From positions 1 to 64,000 of the IMG/VR virus record IMGVR_UViG_3300032240_002419: 64,000 nt of DNA; one strand, given 5' to 3'. Positions within the stretch are counted from its first letter, which is position 1, and each line of letters opens with the position of its first letter. The notes below the pieces were generated by a model. It did not search any database. It was not told the origin of the DNA and saw only the letters and a program-made list of their open reading frames with translations. A program made the translations under genes and the position numbers. This document shows positions 1 through 8,320 of this stretch, piece by piece. This stretch comes from a virus.

Positions 1-1
1 A

Positions 2-958
2 ACCTACGATTGGAAGAATAACCAATTCAAGTTCGACGTAAAGGATGCGGCTTACCAAGCGTTTTATTCCAACTCGATCACCGAGATCGCCAAGCGCAAA
101 AAACCCTTGGACTTCCTGCTGTGCTTTTGGGGAAGCGGCGTCAAGGCGGTGGCAGACGCTCATTCCGACATGCTCGTGGTGGAGCCCGGTATCGGCTATC
201 CGGGGGGAATCTTTGCACCCTACCGAGTATTCGAGAGTCAGTGGATCATGGCTGCATGGTTCGGAATGCAAGCCATAGCTATATGCGATAACTATTCGTG
301 GTATGACGCGGTAATCCCAAACTACTTTGATTTAAAAGATTTTGAATATTCGGGAAACAAAGAAGATTACTTCTTGCATCTGGGTCGCATCGGACACAAT
401 AAGGGTCTCCATATTGCCATACAAGCGACAGAAGAAATTGGAGCTAAACTTATCGTGGCCGGACAAGGGAAAGATTTAAAACCACTGGGTATCGACTACA
501 TTCCAAAACACGTTGAAATGTACGGACATGCCGACGTCGAAGCCCGAAAGAAGCTCATGTCTAAAGCCAGAGGATTCTTCCTACTGTCCCAGTATGGAGA
601 GCCGTTCGGGGGAGCTCAGATCGAAGCCATGCTTTCAGGTACCCCCGTCATCAGCACAGACTGGGGCTGCTTTGGAGAGCTAAACTTGCATGGGGTTACG
701 GGATACCGTTGCCGTACTTTCGAGCACATCACTTGGGCCGCAAAGAACATCCACAATATCGAGCCCAGAGATTGCCGGGAATGGGCCATGAACTTCACCA
801 TGGATCGAGTGGCTCTTATGTACGAAGAGTACTTTGACAATATCGTCAAGATCCATGACGGCAGCAAGGGATGGTACGAGCCCAACCCGGACAGAAAGAA
901 CCTAGACTGGCTATACCGTAGATTCCCCAAAGACAAGAACCGGATCAAGATTGCATGA
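2..958 (+). CDS. GT4-type glycosyltransferase, 5'-truncated by the window edge
   Basis: The frame is open from base 2, so the true start lies outside the window; the first ATG or TTG inside it should not be taken as the start. The C-terminal half looks like a GT-B glycosyltransferase of the GT4 (Glycos_transf_1) type. It has a LHLGRIGHNKG segment, a LIVAGQG segment, then FLLSQYGEPFGGAQIEAMLSGTPVIS, split here as the acidic E-P-F-G-G-A-Q-I-E-A loop that binds the nucleotide-sugar donor. It would transfer a sugar from a nucleotide sugar to an acceptor that cannot be seen here (modified phage DNA base, or host surface glycan). Its stop overlaps the next ATG (ATGA), so the two are probably translated together. 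Confidence 0.8.
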   Translation, partial: TYDWKNNQFKFDVKDAAYQAFYSNSITEIAKRKKPLDFLLCFWGSGVKAVADAHSDMLVVEPGIGYPGGIFAPYRVFESQWIMAAWFGMQAIAICDNYSWYDAVIPNYFDLKDFEYSGNKEDYFLHLGRIGHNKGLHIAIQATEEIGAKLIVAGQGKDLKPLGIDYIPKHVEMYGHADVEARKKLMSKARGFFLLSQYGEPFGGAQIEAMLSGTPVISTDWGCFGELNLHGVTGYRCRTFEHITWAAKNIHNIEPRDCREWAMNFTMDRVALMYEEYFDNIVKIHDGSKGWYEPNPDRKNLDWLYRRFPKDKNRIKIA

Positions 959-1401
959 AAACCGTTTTGGCTCTCGACCTAGCAACCCAAACGGGATGGG
1001 CTTACCAATCCTGCGGTATGGTTACCTCAGGTAGCGAGGGTTTCAAACTCAAGAAGAACGACAAGCCGGGAGTACGGTTCCTGTTGTTTAGAACGTGGTT
1101 CAGGGACATCTTGGTATCGGTAAAGCCCACTCACGTTGTGTACGAAGAAGTCATGAGATGGTCGTCCGGGGCCGCAGCGAAATGCTACTGCGGGCTCTTG
1201 GCAATCATGCAAACGGAATGCGAGAGTAAGCAGATCCCGTACTCCGGGGTCAGCGTAGGCACGATCAAGAAATCGGCTACCGGTAGCGGCATAGCCTCCA
1301 AGGAACAAATGATCAAGGCAATGCAAGACAAAGGATACGCTCCGGTGGATGATAACGAGGCCGACGCTTTGGCCTTGCTTCTTTTTTCGATTCGCGATTA
1401 A
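955..1401 (+). CDS. RuvC-like Holliday-junction resolvase
   Basis: This 148-residue protein has the RNase H-fold layout of phage RuvC-like resolvases. The first strand ends VLALDLATQTGWA (Asp8), an acidic pair follows a hydrophobic strand in VVYEEV (Glu64/65), and the C-terminus has NEADALALLL (Asp137). These match the usual acidic metal-binding residues. Such enzymes cut branched DNA during replication or before packaging. It overlaps the upstream glycosyltransferase by 4 bases and lies at the head of the recombination and replication genes. A non-resolvase RNase H-fold nuclease is the main alternative. Confidence 0.75.
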   Translation: MKTVLALDLATQTGWAYQSCGMVTSGSEGFKLKKNDKPGVRFLLFRTWFRDILVSVKPTHVVYEEVMRWSSGAAAKCYCGLLAIMQTECESKQIPYSGVSVGTIKKSATGSGIASKEQMIKAMQDKGYAPVDDNEADALALLLFSIRD

Positions 1402-1415
1402 TATACGTCCTTCCT

Positions 1416-1664
1416 ATGAAAGCGGCCATCGAAGAACAGCTCGAAGACCACATGATGGTCATGGAGGGTTACGACAATTGCATCATCGGCATTGGGCGTC
1501 GATGCGGTCAACTAAACGTCTTGGTTTACTCGTACGAGAAGGTGATCAAACAGCTCATAAAAGAAGGGCTTAGCGAGGAAGATGCGGTAGACCATTTTGA
1601 TTTCAATATTCTCGGAGCTTATGTGGGAGCAGGTACTCCTATGTTTATCCATCAACCCAAATGA
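1416..1664 (+). CDS. Small hypothetical protein
   Basis: An 82-residue, mildly acidic protein with no family I recognise. It contains an E-E-Q-L-E-D-H start and a central YSYEKVIKQLIKEGLSEEDAVDHF stretch, where 'GLSEEDAVDHF' resembles small phage proteins with a helix and a turn. It is tightly packed: its stop overlaps the start of the following gene (ATGA at 1661). The gene is supported by this overlap and by coding-like composition. Function unknown. Confidence 0.55.
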   Translation: MKAAIEEQLEDHMMVMEGYDNCIIGIGRRCGQLNVLVYSYEKVIKQLIKEGLSEEDAVDHFDFNILGAYVGAGTPMFIHQPK

Positions 1665-1975
1665 AACCTAAAAACGACTCGACCTACACACCGCACAAAT
1701 CGGGACAGCGCATCGTCAACGTACACAACAAATCAGCCTGCCAAGGCAACCCCTGCCCCATCCACAATCAAAGCAATCACCACATGCGGGATTGGGAGCA
1801 ACACTGGCGTGGAGACAAAGGGGCCTTTGAGAGAATCTGCGAGCACGGTATCGGACACCCCGATCCTGACGACCGATATTACAAATCTAACGAGTACGCG
1901 GGCATCCACGGATGCGATGGATGCTGCACTCCGCCAAACGAAAAATCAGAACACGACCTATTAAGAACCGTATGA
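1661..1975 (+). CDS. Cys/His-rich small protein
   Basis: This 104-residue protein holds a CQGNPCPIHNQSNHHMRDW segment near residues 26-45 and a later CEHGIGHPDPDD followed by HGCDGCC near residues 67-91. The many Cys and His residues suggest a zinc-binding fold. The 'PCPIHNPS' style of motif is seen in small phage proteins of unknown function. It overlaps its neighbours by 4 bases on both sides, which places it in one translational unit with them. No function can be given. Confidence 0.55.
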   Translation: MKPKNDSTYTPHKSGQRIVNVHNKSACQGNPCPIHNQSNHHMRDWEQHWRGDKGAFERICEHGIGHPDPDDRYYKSNEYAGIHGCDGCCTPPNEKSEHDLLRTV

Positions 1976-2154
1976 GTGACCGAGTAGAGCGCAACTGGAA
2001 GATGGCAAATGCCGCATCCCCGAACGTGAGCCTTCCGCCGAGCAAGGCTTACCGGGACAACTACGTTTTAATATTCAAGCCCAGAAAACCAAAAACCCAA
2101 ACCACCAAAACATGCAAACCACAGACCCGTACAAAGCCGGACAGGAAGAAATGA
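1972..2154 (+). CDS. Small hypothetical protein (doubtful)
   Basis: The ATG at 1972 overlaps the preceding stop (ATGA), which favours it over upstream starts in the same frame. The 60-residue product begins MSDRVERNWKMANAASPN and ends in a Lys/Thr/Pro-rich tail. That tail is encoded by A/C-rich sequence of the kind that forms untranslated leaders elsewhere in this genome, and it overlaps the next gene by 43 bases. The gene may be real but shorter than drawn, or spurious. Confidence 0.35.
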   Translation: MSDRVERNWKMANAASPNVSLPPSKAYRDNYVLIFKPRKPKTQTTKTCKPQTRTKPDRKK

Positions 2155-2297
2155 GAGAGCGTATCTGCGCCCTCCTCCATCAGCACCATTACGAACTAGC
2201 GGCCAAATACCACGGCCCCCAGAGCGAAATGGCTTTGCTCATCAAGAACATCATTCACGACATTCGTGAAGATCATGCTTCCGAACAGGAAAGCTGA
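2112..2297 (+). CDS. Small hypothetical protein
   Basis: A 61-residue protein beginning MQTTDPYKAGQEEMRERICA. It is mainly helical in appearance, with 'HHYELAAKYHGPQSEMALLIKNI' in the middle. The ATG follows a G-free A/C-rich leader, as for most genes here, and the stop overlaps the next ATG by one base. No family recognised. Confidence 0.5.
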   Translation: MQTTDPYKAGQEEMRERICALLHQHHYELAAKYHGPQSEMALLIKNIIHDIREDHASEQES

Positions 2298-2620
2298 TGA
2301 GCTGCGCAAAGAAACACGTCACCTGCGTCCTAGTAACCCCCTATGGGGAGAAGTTCGTAGGCACGAACAAATGCCTAGCCCCTCAGGACCACTGCCCCAG
2401 AGAACCTTGGGAGGGCTACGAAAAATGCACCACCATCTGCCGCCAAGTTGGGCACGCTGAAGAAGTGGCCCTCCTTGAGGCAAAAGAAAAAGCAAAGGGA
2501 GCCCGCGCCTTCATACATGGCATTGGTCATGTATGCCGGGTCTGCCAAGAGAAACTATTCGGAGCGGGAGTGATCTCGTTCTCGATCATCCAAAACCTCA
2601 ATGAGCTTGAAGAAAAATAA
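2297..2620 (+). CDS. Cytidine/dCMP-deaminase-like zinc protein
   Basis: This 107-residue protein has the two zinc-site motifs of the cytidine deaminase fold: GHAEEVALL (His53-Ala-Glu55) and, after a short spacer, HVCRVCQEKL (Cys80-x2-Cys83). The usual deaminase motif is HxE followed by PCxxC; here the Pro is missing. The N-terminal half carries further Cys residues (C3, C10, C26, C33, C44, C48). It sits before the dNMP kinase, which would suit a role in supplying dUMP/dTTP. Activity on free nucleotide or nucleic acid cannot be told apart. Its start overlaps the previous stop, and its end overlaps the kinase gene by 20 bases. Confidence 0.55.
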   Translation: MSCAKKHVTCVLVTPYGEKFVGTNKCLAPQDHCPREPWEGYEKCTTICRQVGHAEEVALLEAKEKAKGARAFIHGIGHVCRVCQEKLFGAGVISFSIIQNLNELEEK

Positions 2621-3143
2621 CCTACTGGCCCTCTGTGGGCTGGCCGGAAGCGGAAAGACCTTTGCTTCCAATATGCTGATTGACCAATGGGATTTCCACC
2701 GCCTGAAGTTTGCGGGTCCCATTAAGGACATGCTGACCGCGCTAGGTCTGACGAAAGAGTATCTGGAGGGTTGCTTGAAAGAGGAGCCCACCGATATGCT
2801 CTGTGGAAAATCTCCACGTCAGGCCATGCAAACCCTTGGCACAGAATGGGGGCGGACCCTCATGCACCCGAACTTCTGGGTTCAAGCTTGGAAGAACCGG
2901 GCAAGGGCCACCCTTTATAATGGTTTCAAGGTGGTCGTAGACGATTGTCGATTCCAGAACGAAGAGGATGCCGTTCGAGAACTGGGTGGCAAAATCATCC
3001 TGATCAATCGTCCGGGAATTCAACCTGTGGCGTCTCACATATCGGAGCAATTCGTTCCCAAAGCTGACTTCGTGATTGAGAATTCCGGATCAATCTTTGA
3101 CTTGAGGGTAAAACTTCAAGACATCATGAAGTCCCTTGAATGA
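2601..3143 (+). CDS. Deoxynucleoside monophosphate kinase
   Basis: This 180-residue protein has a P-loop at residues 13-20 (GLAGSGKT) and the typical phage dNMP kinase middle and C-terminal segments VVVDDCRFQNEEDAV and ILINRPG, followed by SHISEQ. These enzymes phosphorylate dNMPs to dNDPs and raise the dNTP pool for phage DNA synthesis. The length matches T4 gp1-like and related short kinases. It overlaps the deaminase-like gene upstream and the helicase downstream (ATGA), consistent with one replication operon. Confidence 0.85.
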   Translation: MSLKKNNLLALCGLAGSGKTFASNMLIDQWDFHRLKFAGPIKDMLTALGLTKEYLEGCLKEEPTDMLCGKSPRQAMQTLGTEWGRTLMHPNFWVQAWKNRARATLYNGFKVVVDDCRFQNEEDAVRELGGKIILINRPGIQPVASHISEQFVPKADFVIENSGSIFDLRVKLQDIMKSLE

Positions 3144-4426
3144 AGACTCTGTATGATCGGCAGGAAAAGCACGTTCGCAATCTGTGCGGAATCCTGTCAG
3201 GCCATAAGTCAGTTCTAGACTCAAGCGAGACCGGAACCGGTAAGACGGTTTGCGGAGCCGAAGTCGCCCGTTTGTGCAGCGGGTCGACTTTGGTGGTCTG
3301 TCCCAAAGCCGTTATCCCGACATGGGAGCGAGAGCTCAAGGAACGGGGTGTCAAGGATTTCAACGTCATCAACTACGAGAAACTCCGTACCGGTAAAACC
3401 AAGTTCGGTAAGTGGGCCAATAAAAAGTGGGTGTGGACCATACCCGAGTCGCTGATCATTTTTGATGAGGCTCACAAATGCAGCGGGGTCTCCACGCAAA
3501 ACGCAAAGATGCTGATCGAGGCCAAAGACCGTCATTTCGTTATGATGCTCTCGGCGACGATAGCCAATAATCCGCTGCAAATGCGTGCGGCCGGATGGGT
3601 GCTGGGATCTCACATGCTGGGCAACTACTGGCAATGGTGCTTCAAGTACGGCTGCGTCAAAAACCGTTGGAACGGTGTCGAGTTCGCTGGTTCCGAGTCG
3701 CACATTCAGGCACTGGCGGGATCTATAGCTCATCGCTGCGCCCGAATGAAAGCCTCGGAACTTGCGGATCATTTTGCCGAAACGCAGATCATCACCGAGC
3801 CCTTGAACTTTGGAAACGAAATCAAGGACATCTACGACGAAATGGAAAACGAGCTGGCAGAGCTGGAGGCTAGAGCAAAAACCGACAGCAAGAACAAAGC
3901 TGCCGAGGCTTTGGTGAAACAGCTACGCGCACGCCAACGAGTCGAGTTGCTCAAAGTGCCAGTCATCGTGGAGATGACGGAAGATCTTTTGGCAGAGGGA
4001 AAGAGCGTCGCAATCTTCGTGAATTTCAAACAAACGTTGGAGGCCCTATACGACAAGGTAGATCAACGGCTGGGGGTCGGCGTCATCCACGGAGATCAAT
4101 CGGCCGAAACCCGACAGGCGAGTATCGAAATGTTTCAAGAAGATCGAGCTAGGATTATGCTGGCAAACGTAGCCGCTGGCGGAGTCGGGGTATCGCTTCA
4201 CGACGTCACGGGCAAGCATCCCCGAGCCGCGATCATCTCCCCCTCTTGGAACGAGAAGGACATTATTCAAGTCATTGGACGAGTCCATCGCGCTGGAGGA
4301 AAAACTCCTTCGATGCAACGAATACTGTTCGCCGCAGGAACGGTTGAGGAAAAGGTTCAGCAATCTGTCAACAAGAAAATAAAAAGATTAAATACTCTCA
4401 ACGAAATCGCTTGCGCGTCCGAATAG
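3140..4426 (+). CDS. SF2 DEAH-type helicase (SNF2/DEXH family)
   Basis: A 428-residue superfamily 2 helicase. Walker A is ETGTGKT (30-36), motif II is DEAH (109-112), motif III is SAT (138-140), and the C-terminal RecA domain contains VIGRVHRAG, the motif VI arginine-finger region, near residue 375. The 'VHRAG' form is typical of the phage/SNF2-like group. It is expected to use ATP to move on or remodel DNA during replication or recombination. It overlaps the kinase gene by 4 bases and is followed by a PD-(D/E)XK nuclease, a pairing common in phage recombination modules. Confidence 0.85.
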   Translation: MKTLYDRQEKHVRNLCGILSGHKSVLDSSETGTGKTVCGAEVARLCSGSTLVVCPKAVIPTWERELKERGVKDFNVINYEKLRTGKTKFGKWANKKWVWTIPESLIIFDEAHKCSGVSTQNAKMLIEAKDRHFVMMLSATIANNPLQMRAAGWVLGSHMLGNYWQWCFKYGCVKNRWNGVEFAGSESHIQALAGSIAHRCARMKASELADHFAETQIITEPLNFGNEIKDIYDEMENELAELEARAKTDSKNKAAEALVKQLRARQRVELLKVPVIVEMTEDLLAEGKSVAIFVNFKQTLEALYDKVDQRLGVGVIHGDQSAETRQASIEMFQEDRARIMLANVAAGGVGVSLHDVTGKHPRAAIISPSWNEKDIIQVIGRVHRAGGKTPSMQRILFAAGTVEEKVQQSVNKKIKRLNTLNEIACASE

Positions 4427-4469
4427 ACCGCATACGATCCAACGCACACCCTAACTACCAAACTACCAA

Positions 4470-5582
4470 ATGTCCCAAATCGTAACACACAAGGATTCCG
4501 CCACTCGCCCCCACGCAGAATACTCACCCTCAGCCCTAAAAAACTATGAAGCTTGCCCGTCGTTCAAAGGCCGTTCCGGCACAAATCCGATCGCGGAAGC
4601 TGGGACGAGAATTCACGAAGCTGTCGAAAAAGCCGACGCAACCCTCCTCGTCGATGAGGTCGAACGATCCCTCGCTGAATGGTGCCTCGCTTTTCTGGCT
4701 CACACCCGAGGAGAGAAAAGCCGGACTTCAAATCTCGTGGCTTCTCATCAGGAAATTTTTCTTACTATGCGACTTGGGGATCACCAGACTTTTGGCACGT
4801 CTGATCTGCTCGATCTATATTCCGACGGCACAGCTGTTATGTACGATTGGAAGACGGGGTACGGAGCGGTCGAAGACGCAGAAATCAACGCTCAGGTCCA
4901 AGCTTACGCCTTCGGGGCGTTTCAAAAGTTTCCCGAAATCAACGAGCTGGCTTGCTACTTGGTCCTCCCAAGAAGGCAGGAGATAAGCCATGCGGTCTAC
5001 AAAAGGGAAGACATGGGTCGAATCCGTCTTCGACTCAGCACTATCATCGCTCGTGCGAAAATTGGAGAGGAGTACGTCCCCACAGAAGGCGTCTGCGATT
5101 ATTGCGCGAATCAGGGCCGATGCAAGGCTCTCGCGGAAAAAGCGCTCGTAGTTGCTCAGAAGGCCGGGTTTGCAGTACCCGCTACGCTCTCCCTTAACGG
5201 AACAGCCGTTGAGAAGGGTCAGCTTAACAAGCTGGCTCAACTCATGGAAGGTTGGGCCGGAGAAACCAAGAAAGAACTTTTACGTCAAGCACTCGAGGAC
5301 GGAGCTGAAATCAGCGGTTACAAGCTGGATAGACGCAGGACTCCTCGGGCTATTGACAATCCTCTAGTGGGGTACGATGCGGTCAAAGATCTCGTATCCG
5401 TCGAGGAATATCTGCTCGCTTGCTCTCGGGTAAGCGTTGCCGAGCTAGAAAAATTTGTAGCGGAACGCGCTCCCAGAGGCCACAAAACTGAGGCCAAACA
5501 ACATCTGGAAGACGTTCTGAAACAAAGCGGTGCTCTCCGCGAGGAGGGCGTCGTGCATCTTCTTAAGCCAATTAAGGCGTAA
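4470..5582 (+). CDS. PD-(D/E)XK exonuclease, Cas4/RecB-like with Cys cluster
   Basis: A 370-residue nuclease of the PD-(D/E)XK fold. YSPSALKNYEACP opens the domain as in RecB/Cas4 nucleases. The active-site residues are visible as GTSDLLD (Asp112) and MYDWKTG (Asp126, Lys128), with His49 in RIHEAVE. Cys29 and the trio Cys209, Cys212, Cys218 are placed as in the iron-sulfur nucleases Cas4 and AddB, so a 4Fe-4S cluster is likely. It probably resects DNA ends for phage recombination together with the neighbouring helicase and the following protein. The ATG is preceded by a G-free leader with no Shine-Dalgarno sequence. Confidence 0.8.
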   Translation: MSQIVTHKDSATRPHAEYSPSALKNYEACPSFKGRSGTNPIAEAGTRIHEAVEKADATLLVDEVERSLAEWCLAFLAHTRGEKSRTSNLVASHQEIFLTMRLGDHQTFGTSDLLDLYSDGTAVMYDWKTGYGAVEDAEINAQVQAYAFGAFQKFPEINELACYLVLPRRQEISHAVYKREDMGRIRLRLSTIIARAKIGEEYVPTEGVCDYCANQGRCKALAEKALVVAQKAGFAVPATLSLNGTAVEKGQLNKLAQLMEGWAGETKKELLRQALEDGAEISGYKLDRRRTPRAIDNPLVGYDAVKDLVSVEEYLLACSRVSVAELEKFVAERAPRGHKTEAKQHLEDVLKQSGALREEGVVHLLKPIKA

Positions 5583-5630
5583 GAATTGCAATTAACCAAC
5601 AACACCAAAACCCAAAATACCAAAACACGT

Positions 5631-6383
5631 ATGGCAGCTATAACATTCAATCCCAAGGGCGGAGCAGTCGTTAACACCCCCAAGGACGAAACCCCGGCAC
5701 AGGTGACCCTAGAGGTAGCCACAGCTCAGAATCAATCTCTGGCTGTTACCCCTTCGCCTCTCCCCGATACCGGAAACATCACCCGCGACGACATTCTTCT
5801 CCCCCGAGTCAATCTGGTGCAGAAGTCTGGCAAACTTTGTGACGACTTCCCTCCGGGAAGCTTCCTGTTTGAAAAGCAGGTTGTGATTGCAAAACCGAGC
5901 GAAGGGTTTTTCGCCGTGGTCCTCGGACACACGAAGTATTATCAGGAGAAAGTCGAATACGGCTCGGACGATTTTGGCCGTCGCGCAAATACCGAAGACG
6001 AGGTCCGCAACATGGGCGGAACTACGACTTGGGGCGTTGCCGACAAGCCTTACTTCCAACCCGTGGCTGACCTTCTCATGGCCGTTAAGGCTCCTGAGGG
6101 CGCAGACGAAGAAACTCTGTCTCTGTTCCCGTTTGAGCACAAAGGAGAGCATTATGCGATTGCGGTTTACACGGTTGCTTCATCAGCCTATACCTCTCTC
6201 GCAAAGAGAATCTTCACGGACAGCCTTTATACTCTTAAGGCAGGTCTTCACCTCGGTGAGTACCACATCAAGAGTGAACTGAAGCGTAACGCAGCTAACA
6301 GCTGGTACGTTCCAGTCACCGGGATGCCTAAGAAGTACAACGATCCCGAGAAGGCGGAATTCTTCGCCAGCTTGAGGAACTAA
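5631..6383 (+). CDS. Possible ssDNA-binding/recombination accessory protein
   Basis: The ATG at 5631 is preferred over an in-frame TTG at 5586 because it follows an A/C-rich leader like other genes here. The 250-residue product has a disordered N-terminus, then a conserved-looking core beginning DILLPRVNLVQKSGKL, a pattern I associate with phage proteins of unknown function encoded beside RecB-like nucleases. Its position between the nuclease and the polymerase suggests an ssDNA-binding or annealing role, but no diagnostic motif is seen. That role is inference only. Confidence 0.5.
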   Translation: MAAITFNPKGGAVVNTPKDETPAQVTLEVATAQNQSLAVTPSPLPDTGNITRDDILLPRVNLVQKSGKLCDDFPPGSFLFEKQVVIAKPSEGFFAVVLGHTKYYQEKVEYGSDDFGRRANTEDEVRNMGGTTTWGVADKPYFQPVADLLMAVKAPEGADEETLSLFPFEHKGEHYAIAVYTVASSAYTSLAKRIFTDSLYTLKAGLHLGEYHIKSELKRNAANSWYVPVTGMPKKYNDPEKAEFFASLRN

Positions 6384-6391
6384 AACAATCA

Positions 6392-6507
6392 GGAGTCCTT
6401 GGAAGCCTAGGAGCTGGGAGAGAACCCCAGACCGTGGTTTAGCGGTGCCCGAAGTGATGGTCAGGCCCGCAATTACAAATCGCTAGGTGAACACTTCCAA
6501 GGGCTCC
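6392..6507 (+). ncRNA. Structured RNA candidate before the DNA polymerase gene
   Basis: Bases 6392-6405 (GGAGTCCTTGGAAG) pair with 6494-6507 (CTTCCAAGGGCTCC) in a 14-bp helix with a single G-U pair. Inside, CCTAG (6406-6410) can pair with CTAGG (6483-6487), CTGGG (6414-6418) with CCCAG (6426-6430), and ACCG (6431-6434) with CGGT (6443-6446). The element fills the gap between two genes and ends 20 bases before the polymerase ATG. This could be a cis-regulatory leader, a processed small RNA or a replication-linked element. It does not match any riboswitch or ribozyme class I can recall. The orientation is assumed from flanking genes. Confidence 0.55.
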
Positions 6508-6526
6508 ACCCCCTTACCCTAACACT

Positions 6527-8320
6527 ATGCCCATCGCAGCTGTTGACTTTGAAAGTTACTACGACGACGAGATCAGTATTGGCACGCTCGGCGTTCATCA
6601 TTACTTACAGAAGACGGACATCTATCTCGTAAGCATCGCCACCGACACGGGGATAAAATACGTCGGTCACCCCAAAAATTTTGATTGGAGCCAAATCTCA
6701 GGGCCGGATTGGATCTGGTTATCGCACAATACGGGTTTTGACTGGCCCGTCTTCCTGCGTCTTCAGGAACTCGGAGAGGGAAACATCCTGTCTGTCACCG
6801 AAATCGGCCAGTGGTATGATACCGCAGACCTTACAGCTTATCTTGGTTACCCTCGATCGCTGAAAGAGGCCAGCAAGTACCTCCTCGGGCAGGAAATCTC
6901 CAAAGACACCCGAGACAAGATGAAAGGCAAGGCTTGGGAGTCCATGACACCCGAATTCAGGGCAGAAGTTGAGGCTTATGCGCTCAAAGACGCCGAAAAC
7001 TGCCTCAATTTGTGGCTTCATCATGGGCACAAATGGCCCGAAGACGAGCGGGAAATCAGTCAGGTAACCCGCGAAATGTGCTATCGGGGAGCTCCTTTAG
7101 ACGCAAAAGGGCTTGATGACGACATTCTGAAGCTGGAAACCGACCTCTGGAAGCTTAAACAAAGTATTCCATGGAAGGATACCCCACATCGCGATCCTGC
7201 CAAGGCAAGGAAGGGAGAGACTACGGCTATTCTGTCCCCAATCGCCATTCGCGAGGAGTGCCTGAAACACGGACTGGCGGCTCCCGCTAGTTTTGCCAAA
7301 GACGACCCGGAAGCCGAAGAATTCTTTGAGAAATACGCTCAGACCTACACATGGGTTGGGGCTGTCAGGGATTACCGCAGGGCAACTAAGCACCTTGCCA
7401 CGCTCAAGACGATGAAGAATCGCATGCGCGAGGATGGATGGATGCCATACGGGTTGAAATACTTTGGTGCTCACACGGGTCGCGACAGCGGTGACACCGG
7501 ACTCAACATGCAGAACCTACCCAAGGGACTAGTGGCCGGGGTTGACGTACGATCCAAGATCAAGGCTCCCAAAGGATACACCTTGGCCATCGTAGATTTG
7601 AGCCAGATTGAGCCGAGGTGCTTGCACTGGCTGGCCAACGACGACACGACACTTGAATACATCCGAGAAATCCCTGATCTGTACGAAGCACAGGCTCGTG
7701 CATGGAAAATCTGGAACGGCGAAGGGAGCATGAAGAAAGAAGCTCCTGACGTTCGTCACATGATGAAACAGCTTGCCTTGGGTCTGGGGTATGGAATGGG
7801 AGATAAGAAGTTCGCCGAGGTGGCGAGCGTAACTCCCGAAGAGGCCAAACGCCTTACCGCGCTATACCGTAAGAAAAATCCCAAAGTTCTTACCTTATGG
7901 AAATCGTTGGAAAAGTCCATGCGCAAGGCGGTCTATGAGCCGGAGCGGACTTTCCACCTGTTGCTTCCCTCTGGTAGAATCATGAACTACCGAAACGTGG
8001 AAGTGAACGGCGACAAGCTGTCTGCCGCGATTTCTCGCCAAGGGAAACTCCTGCAGATGAGTGTGTGGGGCGGGGTTCTGACCGAAAACTTGGTTCAGGC
8101 CACGGCACGCGAAGTCTTCATGCACCATTGTGCGGAAATCGAGAAAGCAGGGATTCCCGTCATCATGCGTGTCCACGACGAAGCGGTGTGTCTAGTTTCT
8201 GAAAAGAACGCAGAAGCAAAGCTTCAACAAATTATACAGATCATGTCCGTAGCTCCTTCATGGGCTCAAGGACTACCCCTCTCCGCAGAAGGATCACTCT
8301 CCAAAGTCTACAAAAAATGA
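6527..8320 (+). CDS. Family A DNA polymerase with 3'-5' exonuclease domain
   Basis: A 597-residue replicative polymerase. The N-terminal DEDD exonuclease shows Asp7/Glu9 (AVDFES), Asp72 in SHNTGFDWPVF and Tyr151-x3-Asp155 (YALKD). The polymerase domain has motif A IVDLSQIEPR (Asp357), motif B DVRHMMKQLALGLGYG (Arg410, Lys414, Tyr422) and motif C MRVHDEAV (His550, Asp551, Glu552). There is no 5' nuclease domain, as in T7-like phage polymerases. It is expected to copy the phage genome with the primase-helicase encoded next, whose ATG overlaps its stop. Confidence 0.95.
   Translation: MPIAAVDFESYYDDEISIGTLGVHHYLQKTDIYLVSIATDTGIKYVGHPKNFDWSQISGPDWIWLSHNTGFDWPVFLRLQELGEGNILSVTEIGQWYDTADLTAYLGYPRSLKEASKYLLGQEISKDTRDKMKGKAWESMTPEFRAEVEAYALKDAENCLNLWLHHGHKWPEDEREISQVTREMCYRGAPLDAKGLDDDILKLETDLWKLKQSIPWKDTPHRDPAKARKGETTAILSPIAIREECLKHGLAAPASFAKDDPEAEEFFEKYAQTYTWVGAVRDYRRATKHLATLKTMKNRMREDGWMPYGLKYFGAHTGRDSGDTGLNMQNLPKGLVAGVDVRSKIKAPKGYTLAIVDLSQIEPRCLHWLANDDTTLEYIREIPDLYEAQARAWKIWNGEGSMKKEAPDVRHMMKQLALGLGYGMGDKKFAEVASVTPEEAKRLTALYRKKNPKVLTLWKSLEKSMRKAVYEPERTFHLLLPSGRIMNYRNVEVNGDKLSAAISRQGKLLQMSVWGGVLTENLVQATAREVFMHHCAEIEKAGIPVIMRVHDEAVCLVSEKNAEAKLQQIIQIMSVAPSWAQGLPLSAEGSLSKVYKK

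Noticed and set aside
4470-5582. CRISPR Cas4
   Set aside because: The Cys set and active site resemble Cas4, but there are no other cas genes and the gene is inside a phage recombination and replication operon.
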